Shown: positions 10,467-22,979, counted from the stretch's first letter. The stretch: 64,000 nucleotides of DNA from Eumeta japonica (GCA_005406025.1 BGZK01001013.1:1-64000); one strand, 5' to 3'. A program made the numbers and translations. Notes: generated by a model from the letters alone, not told the origin.

Positions 10467-10639
10467 TTAAAAGTTGATGGTGAAAGTTTTCTATCTAGCC
10501 CGATAAACGCTAGGACAGCGTCCAAATGTCCGGTGTGCCTTGAAGGCGTTTCATAAAAAACACTACGAATAAACTATAAATTTCAACAAAATTCTTCGAT
10601 ATGTAATGATGATTGGATCATCAAACAGTTTATTTTTTT

Positions 10640-11105
10640 ATTGTAGATAGCTGTCGCCCGCGGTTCCGCCCTTGTGATCGTAGAATGATTTCCTACATCT
10701 TTTCTATCGTCTGATGACGACTGATTCGGATCCCACTCCTTGTTCTAGATTTACTCTCAATCTAATCCCGATTCCAACTTTACTCCCATTCTGGTTCCAC
10801 CCTTGATACATTTTCCACTAAATTATTCCATTTATAAGGTTTTTTATCTAGAAAAGAACCCTAAAAATTACCACTAAAAAGAGAGTACCCTAATTGTAGC
10901 CGATTAAGTTCCTCTACCTTCCTGTAAAAGTCATGATCGGTTTAGCCGTTACCGACGTATTCTGGAGAAACAGACAGGCAGAAAAAGGTTATTTGCATCC
11001 ACACAAACCTTTCCTGACAATTACGAGCACAACAAAAAAGCAAACAGTCTAATCGGTCGAGCCGTTCTCTAGCGATGTTCCTACATATATGCAGAAATTT
11101 ATTTT
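10640..11105 (+). repeat. Dispersed repeat with CTGTCGCCCGCGG head and GATTCC-rich body
   Basis: It begins with CTGTCGCCCGCGGTTCCGCC, passes into a run of GATTCC-like hexamers (10,725-10,810), then GGTTTAGCCGTTACCGACG, and later AATCGGTCGAGCCGTTCTCT with a run of AGACAGGCAGA. These phrases are typical of 3' tails of lepidopteran non-LTR retrotransposons or their derivatives (pattern memory). There is no coding sequence. Confidence 0.55.
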
Positions 11106-13245
11106 TATTTATATAAATTACTTACTTATTTACAGAGTATCTTGCACATTCCAAAAAAAATTGAAAAGAGAAGCAAAAGTGATTGATAGTCGTCTAGATT
11201 CAAAAAAGTCTTAAAAATGCTCACCGAATGAGAGCATATTACCGCTAATTTGGCAAATTGTTACAATATTATTTGTGTAATATTATATTATAATGATAAG
11301 GAAGTATAATTCTCATGTTCATTCTCTATGGCTAGTATCTCTGCGTAAAATAGTTCCTTTTGCATCACTCTTGTACATTACTCCCACAAGTTATCCCATA
11401 TCTTCTTAATTTCCTCTACCGATGATGTTATTTGCTACATAGATCTAAATCTGTGATAAAAAAAAACGCACACAAAATTTATAAAAATGAAATTAAAAAA
11501 ATTGTCTATCCCAATGAGAGTGTTTTGTGACACGTATTCTTTATATACTACAAAAGGACATAATTTTCTCAAATAATGTTCTATTGCATCATTTAACCAT
11601 TTATTTTCACATCATGAGACATCTCAGCGTGGTCGAAACTAAATACTAAACGTAAAAGTGGGTTGTATAAGATTAAAGAGCGTCAACTTATAGTCAAGTT
11701 AATTTCTCCATAAGCAATTAAGCTAAGATAAGCTCCAGTAATGTCAAGATGTTGAAGTTACAATCCCTACTTGACGCCGGCAAAAATAACTGGGAACCCT
11801 CCGAGCTTCGATTACAAAGCGCTTTCAACGCTTTTGCTTTAAATACGTGTCCCTTTCTGATGCAAAGATGTATACAAATAAGGGTGGTAATATAGAATAA
11901 TATTTAAATATCTACTTTGTTATTTCTAATATCTTGTATTCAATTTTATTGATTAATTTTAACGATTATTTAACAAGGCACCCAAATATTAACATTATAC
12001 TATCTTCCAATTCGCGAAGGAAAACTTTCACAGTTCCTACATATATATTATTAGTCAGAAAACAGCAATAAAATTCACCCTCAAATGTCAATTTAGGCAT
12101 AATATAATTGCAGGATCAATTTAGTACTAGGTTATCTAGGTCTCTTAGGCGGAAACCGAATATTGATAACGTAATAGATTGCATAAAAAACGGTCGTTAA
12201 ATATACAAAAATTTTCGTTGCCATATTTTATTAATAAAATATTTACCCTTTTTTTTACTCGTGTCTGTTGATAAGCAATTATTACTCATGATTTGCTCTT
12301 TTTTTAATTTTCCAGGATAAATATGTAGTTTACAATTTTACCAGTTTATTTCTTTGAAAGCACCGACACTCAAATTTTATATGTATCTTTGCATTGACAG
12401 GTAATAAAAGTTTTCTATATAGCTAGGTCGTAAAGTTTACAATAAGGCTTTCTGTTCAACATTTTACGTTGCTACATTTATTAATCACTTCCGAAGGTTA
12501 AAAGGGACCGAACTGATTTCTCTTGGGATTTCTTGTGCGTATAGTGCTCACGGCGCGATTTCTAAGTAATACATATTAACGTAGGTGTATTATGTTGATT
12601 GAAATTGTAAAAATCGACGTAAATATTAATGAAAAGAAGATGGTTAGTTGTGTGTGAGAAATAAATATTTGATGCAGCAACGAGATGGCATTCAATGGCA
12701 TTCAAAGACGAACTTCTTGCTCTGACTCAGGATTCTGAGCCAATGAAATTACGACTCCTAGTAGGCCCAAGCTGGAGTACCAATCTCATATTCTTTAATA
12801 ACCATGCTTACCACGGTATTCCATGTTCGCCCAGGGTAGGTTTTGGAGCGATAGGGCATACTAATAGTGTGTATTTTTAAACAATGTAATTAATAACCTA
12901 AAACTATAAATAAAATTTTAAAAATAGTTAGATTTTTTAATTATCTTTTTTACTTTTTTGTCTTTTTAGACTATTAATATTTATAAATCGAATACACAAT
13001 TTATTTTGTAATGTTGAAAACATATTTTTTATTGATTTTTATTTTTATTTAATGGAAAAGCTCATCGTGCTTTAATGGCTGTTCATAACACCAAAGCTGA
13101 AAAATCAGTTAGACCATAATCTTTTTTGTTTAGAAAACGACATTCTAGAGACATTGCTATACTTAGAGTATATGTCCTATAAATAAATATTAAATCGGAC
13201 AAAAGTATAGCTCATTAATTTCAATCTTCTATTTAAAAAGAAACC
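11106..13245. other. AT-rich DNA, no gene seen
   Basis: No recognisable coding relic. An open frame at 12,695-12,880 has more balanced codons than most but no family resemblance and no splice context that I trust. Confidence 0.5.
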
Positions 13246-13249
13246 GAGA

Positions 13250-13845
13250 GGGAACTGTATTAATGATCTTTACAATTAATTTCACCTCGAAGGAGGGCGG
13301 ACAAAGGGATTAAAACACTAGGGCCGCATAAAGAGGCGGGTGTTCAAAGTTTCATCAGTTAGAAACTCGTGAATGGCCCCATCGCCGCGCGGCGCCCGAC
13401 GAAAACCTCCCGCCCGGAAGGTTTAACGGTTATACCCAACTTCTGTTTACTTTCTTAAGAAACTAAATTGAACTTTTTCGAGTGATCGTTCCGAGAATTC
13501 CATCACGGCCCGTTGGGTGTACGTCGATTCTCTAATTGGTGTCTAAGAGGGATGTTTAAAGGTTCCAACGGCCGGGGAGTTTGTTCAAAGATTCGGAGTT
13601 CGCCGTTTCAGGGGGGCCGAGCGACGCTGAGCGCTTAATTGTTTTTGTGTTCGTCCGCGCCGACGGCGGCCCGACAGGTCCCGTCGGATGAATTAAACGA
13701 CGCGCGCTTTATCGTAATGCGGTCGCCGATATGTGTTTGCATGTCGCACTCGTACGGTGTTGAGTTTTTACACAAATTAGTTCAGAAAAAGCGTCGATTT
13801 CCGTCTCGATCCCGATCCTTGTGCACGCGGTCGTGATATCTTTAT
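13250..13845. promoter_or_regulatory. GC-rich island, candidate conserved regulatory element
   Basis: The stretch from GAGAGGGAACTG to about 13,840 is much richer in G+C and CpG than its surroundings (for example GCCGCGCGGCGCCCG near 13,383-13,397). Frames are interrupted or of odd composition, so coding is unlikely. Island-like, slowly evolving blocks of this kind often mark enhancers in AT-rich insect genomes; that reading is inference. Confidence 0.3.
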
Positions 13846-14129
13846 GTTGGTTGGTATAAATCAATATAGAGAAATTAACGAAAATTTGTACAATAATATC
13901 ATCACGATAAAGTAACAAAAGGACTGACAGACGAACAAATAAACACTTCAACATAGTTTTCTCATAGCATAATGCATTAAAATGTTCTAAGAAGAACTTT
14001 TTAATAAATCGATGAGTATTCGTTTCTATGATTAGCATCTAGATGTATATTTTTAAAATCCTCTAAATTGAAATGAAAAGTACTACATATTATTACAAAA
14101 CACAATAAACTTTATAAACCAAAAATTTT

Positions 14130-14870
14130 CACAAAAAAAAACCGACTTCAAAACAAAACCTATTCCAAAACAAATTAACGTACACTAAAAAGTAAAAAAA
14201 TAATTGAGTATTCTTCTACACCTTAATAACCAACTTACTTTTTCTACTCATCAATATGTAGGCACGATATATGTGTTTACCACGCGAGGAGGTAGGTAGG
14301 TAGGTACCTACCCACTTCAAATTTAACTCAATATATACCTATGAATAACAAACAATGATCAAAATATTTTTAGAGTTTTCTTAAGTAAAATGAAATCGAA
14401 AACATTAGACTGCTTAAAAGTCAATTAAATTACTACAATAATATAATGTAATTACAATTATTGTCATTTTTGGAGTCGGTGTCAGCCAAGGAAACATTAC
14501 AATATATCTAGCAATAGTCGAATTGAGAACCTCCGCCTTTTTTTAATTTTGAAGTCGATTAAAAATAGATATAAATCCGTGCATTTCACTGTTTTTACGT
14601 GAAGTGCAGTTCGATTTAAAACGTAACGCATTCCATAAGGCTCGACTTGTTCAGTGAAACTAGATCTGAGATACAATGATAACAAGAGAGCTGGCCATAA
14701 AGAAGAATACACTAGAATTGCGCCCGTGGTACTCGAGGGCCGCTGCACCCACCACACGAACTTTGTAGGGCTTTTGTGCCGTAACAAGGCTAACGACTAC
14801 GCCCCGGTTTTACGAACTAGAAAACCAGACGAGAGCGCATTTCGAGATGCACATACACTCGCGTAAATCA
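14130..14870 (-). repeat. Dispersed repeat with GTAGGTAG tract, long copy
   Basis: The part at 14,130-14,510 is the reverse complement of 36,030-36,415. Shared blocks, read on minus: TATTGCTAGA, TTTCCTTGGCTGA(C/T)ACC, CTCTAAAAATATTTT, TTGTTTGTTATTCATAGGTA, the GGTAGGTAGGTAG/CTACC tract (14,291-14,313), CGTGGTAAACACATA and GGTTTTGTTTTGAA(G/A)TC. This copy extends further upstream (14,510-14,870) through GGCGGAGGTTCTCAATTCG, a phrase I associate with abundant lepidopteran repeats. An open frame at 14,497-14,787 lies inside the repeat and is not considered a gene. Confidence 0.7.
14291..14313 (+). repeat. (GGTA)n tract inside the dispersed repeat
   Basis: GGTAGGTAGGTAGG followed by its complement TACCTACC forms a short palindromic microsatellite. 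The partner copy has GTAGGTAGCTACCTAC at 36,233-36,248. Confidence 0.9.
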
Positions 14871-15399
14871 CCTTCTACGTACTTCTAAATTTGACATAAA
14901 AATCTTCCACGTATTGACGGAAAAATAAATTCCGTACAAATGAAGTAATGACTTAGCGTTTATCTAAATACAATTTTCTCCTTGCGATATTTCTCAAAAT
15001 TTGAAGTTTTTACAACCCTCACGATTAGAAACGAACGACAAAAGGGGGTAGTAGTTCAAAATATGTCAAAATAAGCAAGTTTAGAACGGTTTAGGGCAAC
15101 CGACACTTATTTAATGACATTTGTATGCGTAAAGCATGAAAGTTGATTATTTATACATTTTTTCTTATAAATGAGGTAACTTGTAACAATGTAATATTAC
15201 AAAAATTTCATTTAAAGCAAAAGTATCAAAGAAACCAAAATTAACATACAAAAACACCAGACAAATGCAAGTTGCACTGTACCCTAAGGGCTACAAATCA
15301 TCGTACAATATTTGGCACTACATATTAAAAAAAATATTTTAAATAAGTAGTTAATGAAAAAAGAACAAAAATTAAAAGTAATTTAAAAACGGCATAAAA
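14871..15399. other. AT-rich DNA, no gene seen
   Basis: Nothing recognised. Confidence 0.5.
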
Positions 15400-15612
15400 A
15401 AACGTCTATTTTATGGTGACTTTTTTAGTGTTTACATTTATATTACTACATTATTAATTGTTTAGAGGCCATAGTAATATACACATTGTGAAAATTTGAA
15501 CTGTCTACCTGTCCGTGTAAGAAACGGACAGACAGATGGATGGACGGACAAATAGTGAAGTCTTAGTACTGCGGTTCCGTTGACACCAATCGGACATGGA
15601 ACCCTAAAAACA
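15400..15612 (+). repeat. Dispersed repeat fragment ending GGAACCCTAAAAA
   Basis: It contains AATTTGAACTGTCTACCTGT, the run GGACAGACAGATGGATGGACGG, then GAAGTCTTAGTACTGCGGTTCCG and the end GGAACCCTAAAAA. This arrangement is typical of a very common lepidopteran non-coding repeat group. Related, more decayed copies follow at 16,180-16,380 and 16,430-16,615. Confidence 0.6.
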
Positions 15613-15639
15613 AGAATTAAAATTGGCCAAGATCAAGTC

Positions 15640-16380
15640 TGAGCATGTTCAGGATAGGGTTGCGAAGCCATTATTCCAAAGAATTTAACTACAGATGAAA
15701 AAAGTATGTTGTTACACTTTTTCCATGTTTCCCGCATAAAATAGTTACAAGCACTTTAGTCGCCTGTAACTGGAAAAATTAATAGGTTTGTTGACTATCG
15801 CTATTAAACTAGTGTAAACTAAAGTGCATCAGCAAAAGAGTGCAGCTACATGGCACTTAGGTCCTTTTATTGAGAAGAGCAGTTTTTCGTCAATAACTCA
15901 AAAACAGTATATCCAATCATGTTCAAAATGATTTTCGTTAAAATGTATTTATTAAGCGTTATTTTCATTACTTTTTTTATATTTTTGAATATTTGGTTTA
16001 GAAAATAAAGAGGGGTGGACACAATTTCTGCAACTTTCGGAGCGATTATTTCCGTAATTATTCTCGTAATCAGAAAAATTGCTTAAAAACCTTAAAATAT
16101 TTTTAACTGTCGAAATGCGTGTCACACTTTGATATTTCCTGAAATAAAATTTTTTCAGCTTCTGTTACATGTATGGAGTGCCTCCCTATAGATATTTATT
16201 TTTGTTAATTACCTATCAAACAAGTAGCGGCTTGTACAAGACACCTACAGTATAAATTTCATCAATATAATTTCTTGTGATTTTTGAATAAAATGCCTGT
16301 GACATACAGACGGATTAACATGACGAAATTAAACGGGTTCCGTTTTTGCCACTTTGGCTTGAAACCCTAAAATAACGTCA
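15640..16380 (+). repeat. Longer dispersed repeat ending GAAACCCTAAAA
   Basis: A non-coding repeat with AGGATAGGGTTGCGAAGCC near its start, CACTTTAGTCGCCTGTAACTG and TGCTACATGGCACTTAGGTC-like blocks in the middle, CGTCAATAACTCAAAAACAG near 15,892, AGCGATTATTTCCG, a GACATACAGACGG segment, and an end with GGGTTCCGTTTTTGCCACTTTGGC...AAACCCTAAAA. I recognise the phrases from lepidopteran genomes; the class is not certain. Confidence 0.5.
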
Positions 16381-16429
16381 TGCTAGAAACACCGAAAGAA
16401 TAGCGTTTTTGTGGTGATTCTTTTTAATT

Positions 16430-16615
16430 TTTAACTTTATTTTGTTTTTATTATTTGCTCTTATAGTATTTATATGAGTCCACCACACTTTATAAACATT
16501 TCAAGTCTCTGTCTATCAAGATTCAAAAGATGCAGCCCTGTGACGGAGGGACAGATAGCGGAGACTTAGTAATAAGTTCGCGTTGGCACCCTTTGGCTAC
16601 GAAATTATAAAAACG
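16430..16615 (+). repeat. Decayed relative of the GGAACCCTAAAAA repeat
   Basis: The order CATTTCAAGTCTCTGTCTATC, GTGACGGAGGGACAGATAGC, GGAGACTTAGTAATAAGTTCG and CACCCTTTGGCTACGAAATTATAAAA parallels the fragment at 15,400-15,612. Confidence 0.5.
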
Positions 16616-17514
16616 ATTTATTTGAATAGTTGATATGTCTGTAATTCGATTATTTACTTGCAATAAAAACAAAGTTTATTTGTGTTTATTTTAAATAACT
16701 TTAAAAAAAAAAAACCTATAAATAGTCACTATCATAAACTTTAAATTCTCGAGTAATCAATCACTATCAAACGTAGTTACCTTGACTAATGTTTTTGTAC
16801 AAAGTAGTAATTTTGGTCACCTCTCTCTTTGAAGAATATACTGAACCATAATTATATAGAATTTCGACAAGACCTTCGACGGATGGTCAGATCAAAATCT
16901 GAATACTTATCCAAACAGAGTTTTCCCTCGGGATGGAAGTCACGGATCTGGATTTGCGCTACCGATGAATGAATATTTATCAGGTACTTACTATGGAAAA
17001 GGAGACTTCTTTGAACGTTAGATATCTGTATTACAGTACTGGGAAAGCAATGGGAATTCAAAGACATCCCCGATGTAATAATTTTATTACATTAAATAAC
17101 GCAATTGCAATAAATATTGTCAATAGAACAGATGGCTTTAAGAAAAAGAATTTCTAAACGAAACTCAAATTTAAATCAGTACAAAATATTCTAAGAGGTG
17201 AATGACAATTTTGGGCAAGTATTTGAGGTACCTTGAAAACTTGTCTAATACTTCTTCTACGATAGCTGAATACAAAGTGAACTCTTGGCTGAAGGATTGC
17301 ATAAATTTACCACCCCTCAAATTTTTAAATTAAATATTTTTTTTCTAAAAAATTTTGACGCACTTTCAAATTTTGATATCCTCACATTTAATATTTGAGA
17401 AGTTAAAAAATGAAACAGCAGATTTAAAACCTAGCCAGGTATTTGATAAATTATTTTAATAAAAATCCAAAAAATATATTTATCAAAATTGTCACTCAAC
17501 TCTTATTCTAAAAG
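16616..17514. other. AT-rich DNA, no gene seen
   Basis: Two overlapping open frames near 16,852-17,157 on opposite strands show no family resemblance. Confidence 0.45.
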
Positions 17515-17733
17515 CTCTTAGCCCCACAGTAGTCCAGTGGGTGTTGGGATCTTCCACCTCCTTTATCAGGAACGTAGTAGCAGCGGCCTGAGCCGGTAGC
17601 TTAACGTGCAAGATGAGGACCGAGAGATTTAACCTGACTCAAATCAAAAACTTATCCTTCAACTTGTCCGTGGTGGTTAGAATCGCACCTGATATTATAC
17701 GGTTTGAAGTTAAACCACTGAGCTACAACCGCC
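17515..17733 (-). repeat. tRNA-derived SINE
   Basis: On the minus strand the element starts GGCGGTTGTAGCTCAGTGG. The RNA polymerase III box A, TAGCTCAGTGG (17,715-17,725), fits the consensus exactly. Box B, GTGCGATTC (17,680-17,688), has one mismatch. The spacing between them is right for a tRNA-like head. A tRNA-unrelated body of about 150 bp follows, with GTTAAGCTACCGGCTCAGGC. It differs from a tRNA gene because no acceptor-stem pairing or folded tRNA closes after box B. Confidence 0.75.
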
Positions 17734-19772
17734 ATATCGATCGATCAATGGCAATTCTAAAATTTAATTAGTTCTAAAGGTTTACAAAGTCCATCAAATG
17801 ACACGAATTACATCGAAATTTTTTTACTCGTCCGAAGTTGTCGAATCTGAGAGAAAAAAAAAAAGGTATTCTTTTTTACTATCCAGAAACGGATGCTAAA
17901 CGACTTTAGACGTCAATTAAAGAATATTCTAGTTTCTGGAACGCATCGAGTAATGTTAACTCCATCTCGAAAGATATCGCCGGCGAAACAAACGACAAAA
18001 TCTATTTTTGTTTTCAACTGTATAATAACACTCTAGTCGACCGATTGCGATAGTTTTAAAACTCTACAAGCCGGGACAAACGGAATGAATCTTATTTGGA
18101 GTACATCTTTGCTAAAACAGTTCATTTTTTTTCAAAAGTTTGGTGTACCTTGACGAAAAAAAAAAGGAAGATGCGGCTTTGAACGTGATTTCGAGCGTAT
18201 GTTCGCATTAATTAACATTTTATTTAACATCTATGTTTTATATATCTATGATTGATGTATCAATCAAATCACTTTGATATGCTAATGTTGAATAAAATGA
18301 CTTGTGAATTTTAAGTTGTAGAATCGATACCCGCTTAGATTGAAAGATTCTCAAGTGGTAAGTAACCACGAACATATTTATCTTGATCGTTACATTAACT
18401 ACAATCGTAATGTACGTGTTATATGTTGTAAAGTGGTAATTTGTTTTCTTGAAAACTGTTGAAAAAAGTCAGACTTCATTTTGAAACGAGAATACTGAGT
18501 GAAAATTATTAATTGTTTTAGACAAGTTCGTTAATTAATAGTTTAGAACTTTGTGAAGTTCAAACGAAATCCTCACCAAAACGTATTGATTCTCGGTCTC
18601 AGACGTAAGTTAGTATATTACACATAAATACAAACTTAGATTATTATCACCGATGCCATATAACAAAATAATTTATTTATGCTTTCATCACACCTTTAAC
18701 AATACAAATATGAAAATAGAACCAACGTAAAGAAGACCCTAGATCCTGCGCATAATACATGGAATGTCCTTGAAAGATAAAAATTATAATGAGACTTGAC
18801 AATAAGATTGTAAAAAACGTGTTAGTTAATATAAGGGAAAAGGATTTATATAGTAAATAGATTGATTTGAATATCTGGAAAAAACGATCGAAAATCGATT
18901 AAGAAAAAAACATAAATATACCAAATTCAAATGTGTCGACAAGGTACGCCATAGATAATTTTATTTTATATAAATTGGAATCCTAGAATATATATAGGCG
19001 CTAAACAACTTTGAGAATGTCAAATTAGACGCAACCGAATTACTGCGCATATAGCGCCACGTACAGTCGAACGATGTTTTCACAAGAACATATATTTTCA
19101 TTACTGCGACACTATATATGGGCTAACTTTATATTCGTCAAAGAGATATGTTGTGAACTGTACTCAAAAACTGAAAACTGTAGATAGCGTCGAACTACAT
19201 CTAATTACGAAGTAAGTCCGCACGAACGAGAGAGACGCTCACATACTTGGGCGTCCATTTTCACAATAATGTAATTTAACATGTAAATTCTCAGTGTGAC
19301 GCCGTTACCTTTCCGGATTGTTAAGAAAAATTCACAAGATCGAATGATATCGATCACCAGAAATACCTTTGCTGATTTTTTCGGAATTACTTCCAGATTG
19401 TTATAGAGGCTGTTATATTGGTTTTGTGAGCTCTTGTACCCACTGTACCCACAAGTAGGAGTTATTGTGTGAATATCTCCCAGTAGCTCATAAGACCTAA
19501 TATCAGATAGCAACGCGTTTTTGAATAGTTTTATTTCTTTTTTTTTATAGCATTTCTAAACAATAAACGAGAATACAAATCGCTTTAGAGTAGGTGATCA
19601 TTGCCGCCTTGTTGATTATTGTCCTCACTTTCGAGATTTGGCTCTGTGCAATTCGGATCTGAATTTATAATACTTTTTCTCATGTGGTCAGGGATTTGAG
19701 AACTTCCGATCACTTTCAGTCAGCTTTCATGACATCTCAACAAGTTAAGTAAATAGAAAAGTAAATTTAATT
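17734..19772. other. AT-rich DNA, no gene seen
   Basis: A 102-codon open frame on the minus strand (19,205-19,513) has no recognisable domain or splice context. Otherwise nothing was found. Confidence 0.5.
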
Positions 19773-20350
19773 CCGTAGTAGACGATCTGAATTAGAAACG
19801 ACCTTAACCCTTCTGTTTAATGGATGAAACGTATATTATATTTAAATTAATTTTAGAATGTTAAAAAATATATCGCGAGTCGGTTGGTTAAAAAATTCCT
19901 GCCCAGACTACGATTAATTAAAAATTCGAAAATGACTTTTTGTTTGGACATTGTATTCATTAGTTTAACATGGAAATTTTATACCAATCGAAAGTAAAAT
20001 ATGCAAACGTTGGGTTGTCTATTTTTTCCTGGCATATCTGTTGGGTTGGCGTAGCTATATAAATAGATAAGTCGATACTAGTAATTTACACACATCTGTA
20101 TAATACACTAACGAAAAGCACTGTGATTTTGTGACACATATTATTCTTCAAATTAATAAGTACATACAATATTTAAAAATATTTAAAAAAGGACACTTAA
20201 ATTTTTAATTAATCATAATCTGGCCAAAAATTCTTTTGCCAACCCAGTAGCGATATACCTTTTAATATACTATATTTCATGTAAAATATTTTTCATCCAT
20301 TAAAAGGATGGGTGAAGGTCGCTTCTAATTTAGATCTTAAACTACTAGGA
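19773..20350. mobile_element. ~570-bp non-coding element with long imperfect inverted arms
   Basis: The left arm (19,773-19,934) and right arm (20,194-20,350) are imperfect reverse complements over about 155 bp. Shared blocks, read inward from each end: TAGTAG; GATCT(G/A)AATTAGAA(A/G)CGACCTT; TTTAATGGATGAAA; ATATCGC; GGTTGG; CCAGA(C/T)TA(C/T)GATTAATTAAAAATT. The internal 260 bp is AT-rich and non-coding, with two GTTGGGTTG phrases. It looks like a MITE or other non-autonomous DNA element. No clear target-site duplication was seen. Confidence 0.72.
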
Positions 20351-20889
20351 TCACACAAAAAACAACCCAAATGAGTTTATAGACTAATTTTATATTTCTG
20401 AAACCTTTCGTTATTGGATTAATCCTTTTATAATCTATAATCACGTGAAAAAGCGAAAATACTACTGATTACGGTAGTTGAAAAAATATCATTACAGAAA
20501 TGATTATTTAGTTCGTTATTTTTCCTTAATATTTCACGTTAAATCCATGACTTTTGTTCAAACGAAGACGGACGTTATTACCCTTTGCGTGGAAGACTTT
20601 ATTTGAAATCTACACCAGAGAACCTCGAAATCCATACATTCTAAATTTAATTTTAAAATTAATAAAGTCCATGTACGAAAGTCTCTAACAAAACTATTTC
20701 CAATATCTAAAATAAATATTCCTTTCTTACAAAATCAATATTTTCGCACGGAACGGTCCTCGAAAATAGTTCTTTGTTTTTGTTAATCGAAAAATGTGCG
20801 TTATAAAACGAATCATCTAAAACAACAACGCCGTACATAAATAACTTGTTAAAGCGACGAAGTACAATGAAAAATTTTTAATTTTCCAA

Positions 20890-21215
20890 TGGGAATAACC
20901 GTAGTACATTATTAATGCCGGCGCCGGAGCAAAATACGAAGTGAGAGCCCACCCTTGAGGCAATATTTCGTGCCGTTCCTCTTTGACGGCAACAAAACAG
21001 AGCGAGAATTCGTTATTAGTTTTGTTCCTTTTTTTTTCTCGTACATATACATATCTATCGCTCGCTAACTCGGATTTAGATGTTACCATACACCGCCGGA
21101 GGGAAGTATGGCGATGAACGTATGAGCTGCGCCAAGGAGGGCGGCCGGGTGTGGCAGATCTAGAAATACTGACCGTGCGGCCCGACCTCAGAACTGTCCA
21201 CAGTTTTCTAGCTAA
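20890..21215. promoter_or_regulatory. GC-rich island, candidate regulatory element
   Basis: G+C- and CpG-rich patches (for example GCCGGCGCCGGAGC and CAAGGAGGGCGGCCGGG) inside AT-rich DNA. A minus-strand open frame (20,817-21,218) passes through it, but its composition changes abruptly and it has no domain, so I do not call a gene. Confidence 0.25.
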
Positions 21216-21879
21216 CAAAGCTCGATAGTTTATATGGATATACCTTTGCAGCTGTCGAAAGATGTACAGATAGCTACATTTTTTATGCTTATTGCATTAT
21301 GTAGATTATTAATCACCAATAAAAGCAAAAAAAAAAACATTCGATCTCACTGATTTCAGTAATTCACAAAATAATTTCTCTTTGAAAACATTTCTCGAAC
21401 GATATGTGCCGATTATATCAACTGATTGTAATGGGTCTTGCGGTCACCGATGATTTTTTTCTTAATAAAGCTATTTAGAATCTACTGGCGCGTTCAAAGT
21501 TTAAAATTCACATCACACCGATGAAAATTGAACAGGCTGAAGCTTTGTACATCACGCATACACATAAATAGGTACATATATAATATATAATTAATGAATA
21601 ATTCAATTTTGCCCAACCGGCTCAATTTAACAACCGGTTTTAACGTAACTCTTAATTTTATTTTTCTTGTAAATAAAATAGCTTATTAATTTGGTATTAA
21701 AGTTTCTACACTACTCATATAATTTAATGCCCTATCAAACAGCTATAAATAAAGTGCATGTTTTAAATTCGATAATGTATTTTCGTACAGAATCGTGACT
21801 TCAGGTGATGCATATATGAAAAATGACTAAAACACATTTATCGTATACTTACGATATAAAAAATTCTTCCGTTATCGTC

Positions 21880-22125
21880 AAAAAGGATTGAAGAACTTTC
21901 TGTTTTCGATGGTTTTTATACCGAGTTCGATTTCGAACCCGAAGTTTATCTCTAACACAACCTGGATTCCTATTAAAACCTCAATCGAAATCAGGTCTTG
22001 GACCTCGACAATATACAGTCATAATTGTGATCCGACCCCGGTTTTAAAGCCAGGAGCAGTACCGATGTTGTTTCAATCCGCCCTCGATCCCGTTAACATC
22101 ATCAATTCGATTCTGAATTAAATCT
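21880..22125 (+). repeat. Degenerate GATTCC/pyrimidine-rich array
   Basis: Many diverged hexamers of the type GATTCC, GTTCGATTTC or GACCTCGAC appear in a block that stays open in one frame by composition only. Similar blocks occur elsewhere in the window. Confidence 0.4.
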
Positions 22126-22979
22126 CGGCCGAATGTGGTTACAAATTTTTGTTTCGACCAATCTAATCAAAAAGTAGTAATACGACAAAACATACTGAAC
22201 GATTAACTGAATTAAGTAACGATTCGGGTGGAGATCCAGTAAGTTTCTGTTTCAAAAAAATGAAAACTCAGAGGGCCAGAGGCCTCCGGATAATTTTTAA
22301 TTTTCGGGCGTTTTTCGGGCGTTCTATAGATAAAAAACAACATGTAATAGATTTTTTAAGTGGTTCGTATCATTTTTACTGTACAAATAACGACTGAACT
22401 CGGTAGCATTTTAGTATTCAGGCAAGTATAAAATATATACATGCAATTCAGTTTATTTTATGTATTAAGGCTCCGCTCATCCAATTAAAAAGCAAAACTT
22501 TTCTATGGTCACCATTCTATCTGTCTATAGTCACAGACTATTTTACTTGTAATCTACTTTATGAGAAACATGCGCTTTGGCACATAAATGGAGTTAGGTT
22601 ATCCAATCACGACCACGTAGCTTAAATGAATGAATTCTGATTTTAACGGTTATTTTGAGGGACTAATTAAAGTATTAAATAATAATTTGGTCATGTTAAT
22701 CATGTGAAATACCATATAAAGAGCTGTAATTGTTATATGAAATACGATTACTTTTGTTACAATGTAGATTGTTGTATAGTTTAAAAGAATATTTAAAAAT
22801 ATATACGAAAATCAAACGTTATACCATTATATTCGAATCTACTGATACTAACATTTAGAAATAAATATTATATACAAAGAACGTCATTCGTAGTTTACAA
22901 TAGGTCCTAAAAGAAAATCCTAAGTCCTTGATTCTTCCCACAGCAAACATAAACTAATTGTGGAAATTAAATAAAACAA

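Noticed and set aside
13709..14038. 109-codon minus-strand open frame
   Set aside because: It straddles the edge of a GC-rich island, with no domain and no codon pattern.
14497..14787. 96-codon minus-strand open frame
   Set aside because: It lies inside a dispersed non-coding repeat.
19205..19513. 102-codon minus-strand open frame
   Set aside because: No family resemblance and no flanking splice or poly(A) signals that I trust.
20817..21218. 133-codon minus-strand open frame
   Set aside because: No recognisable domain; it runs from a GC-rich patch into AT-rich DNA with Leu/Phe/Tyr-biased translation; no supporting splice sites.
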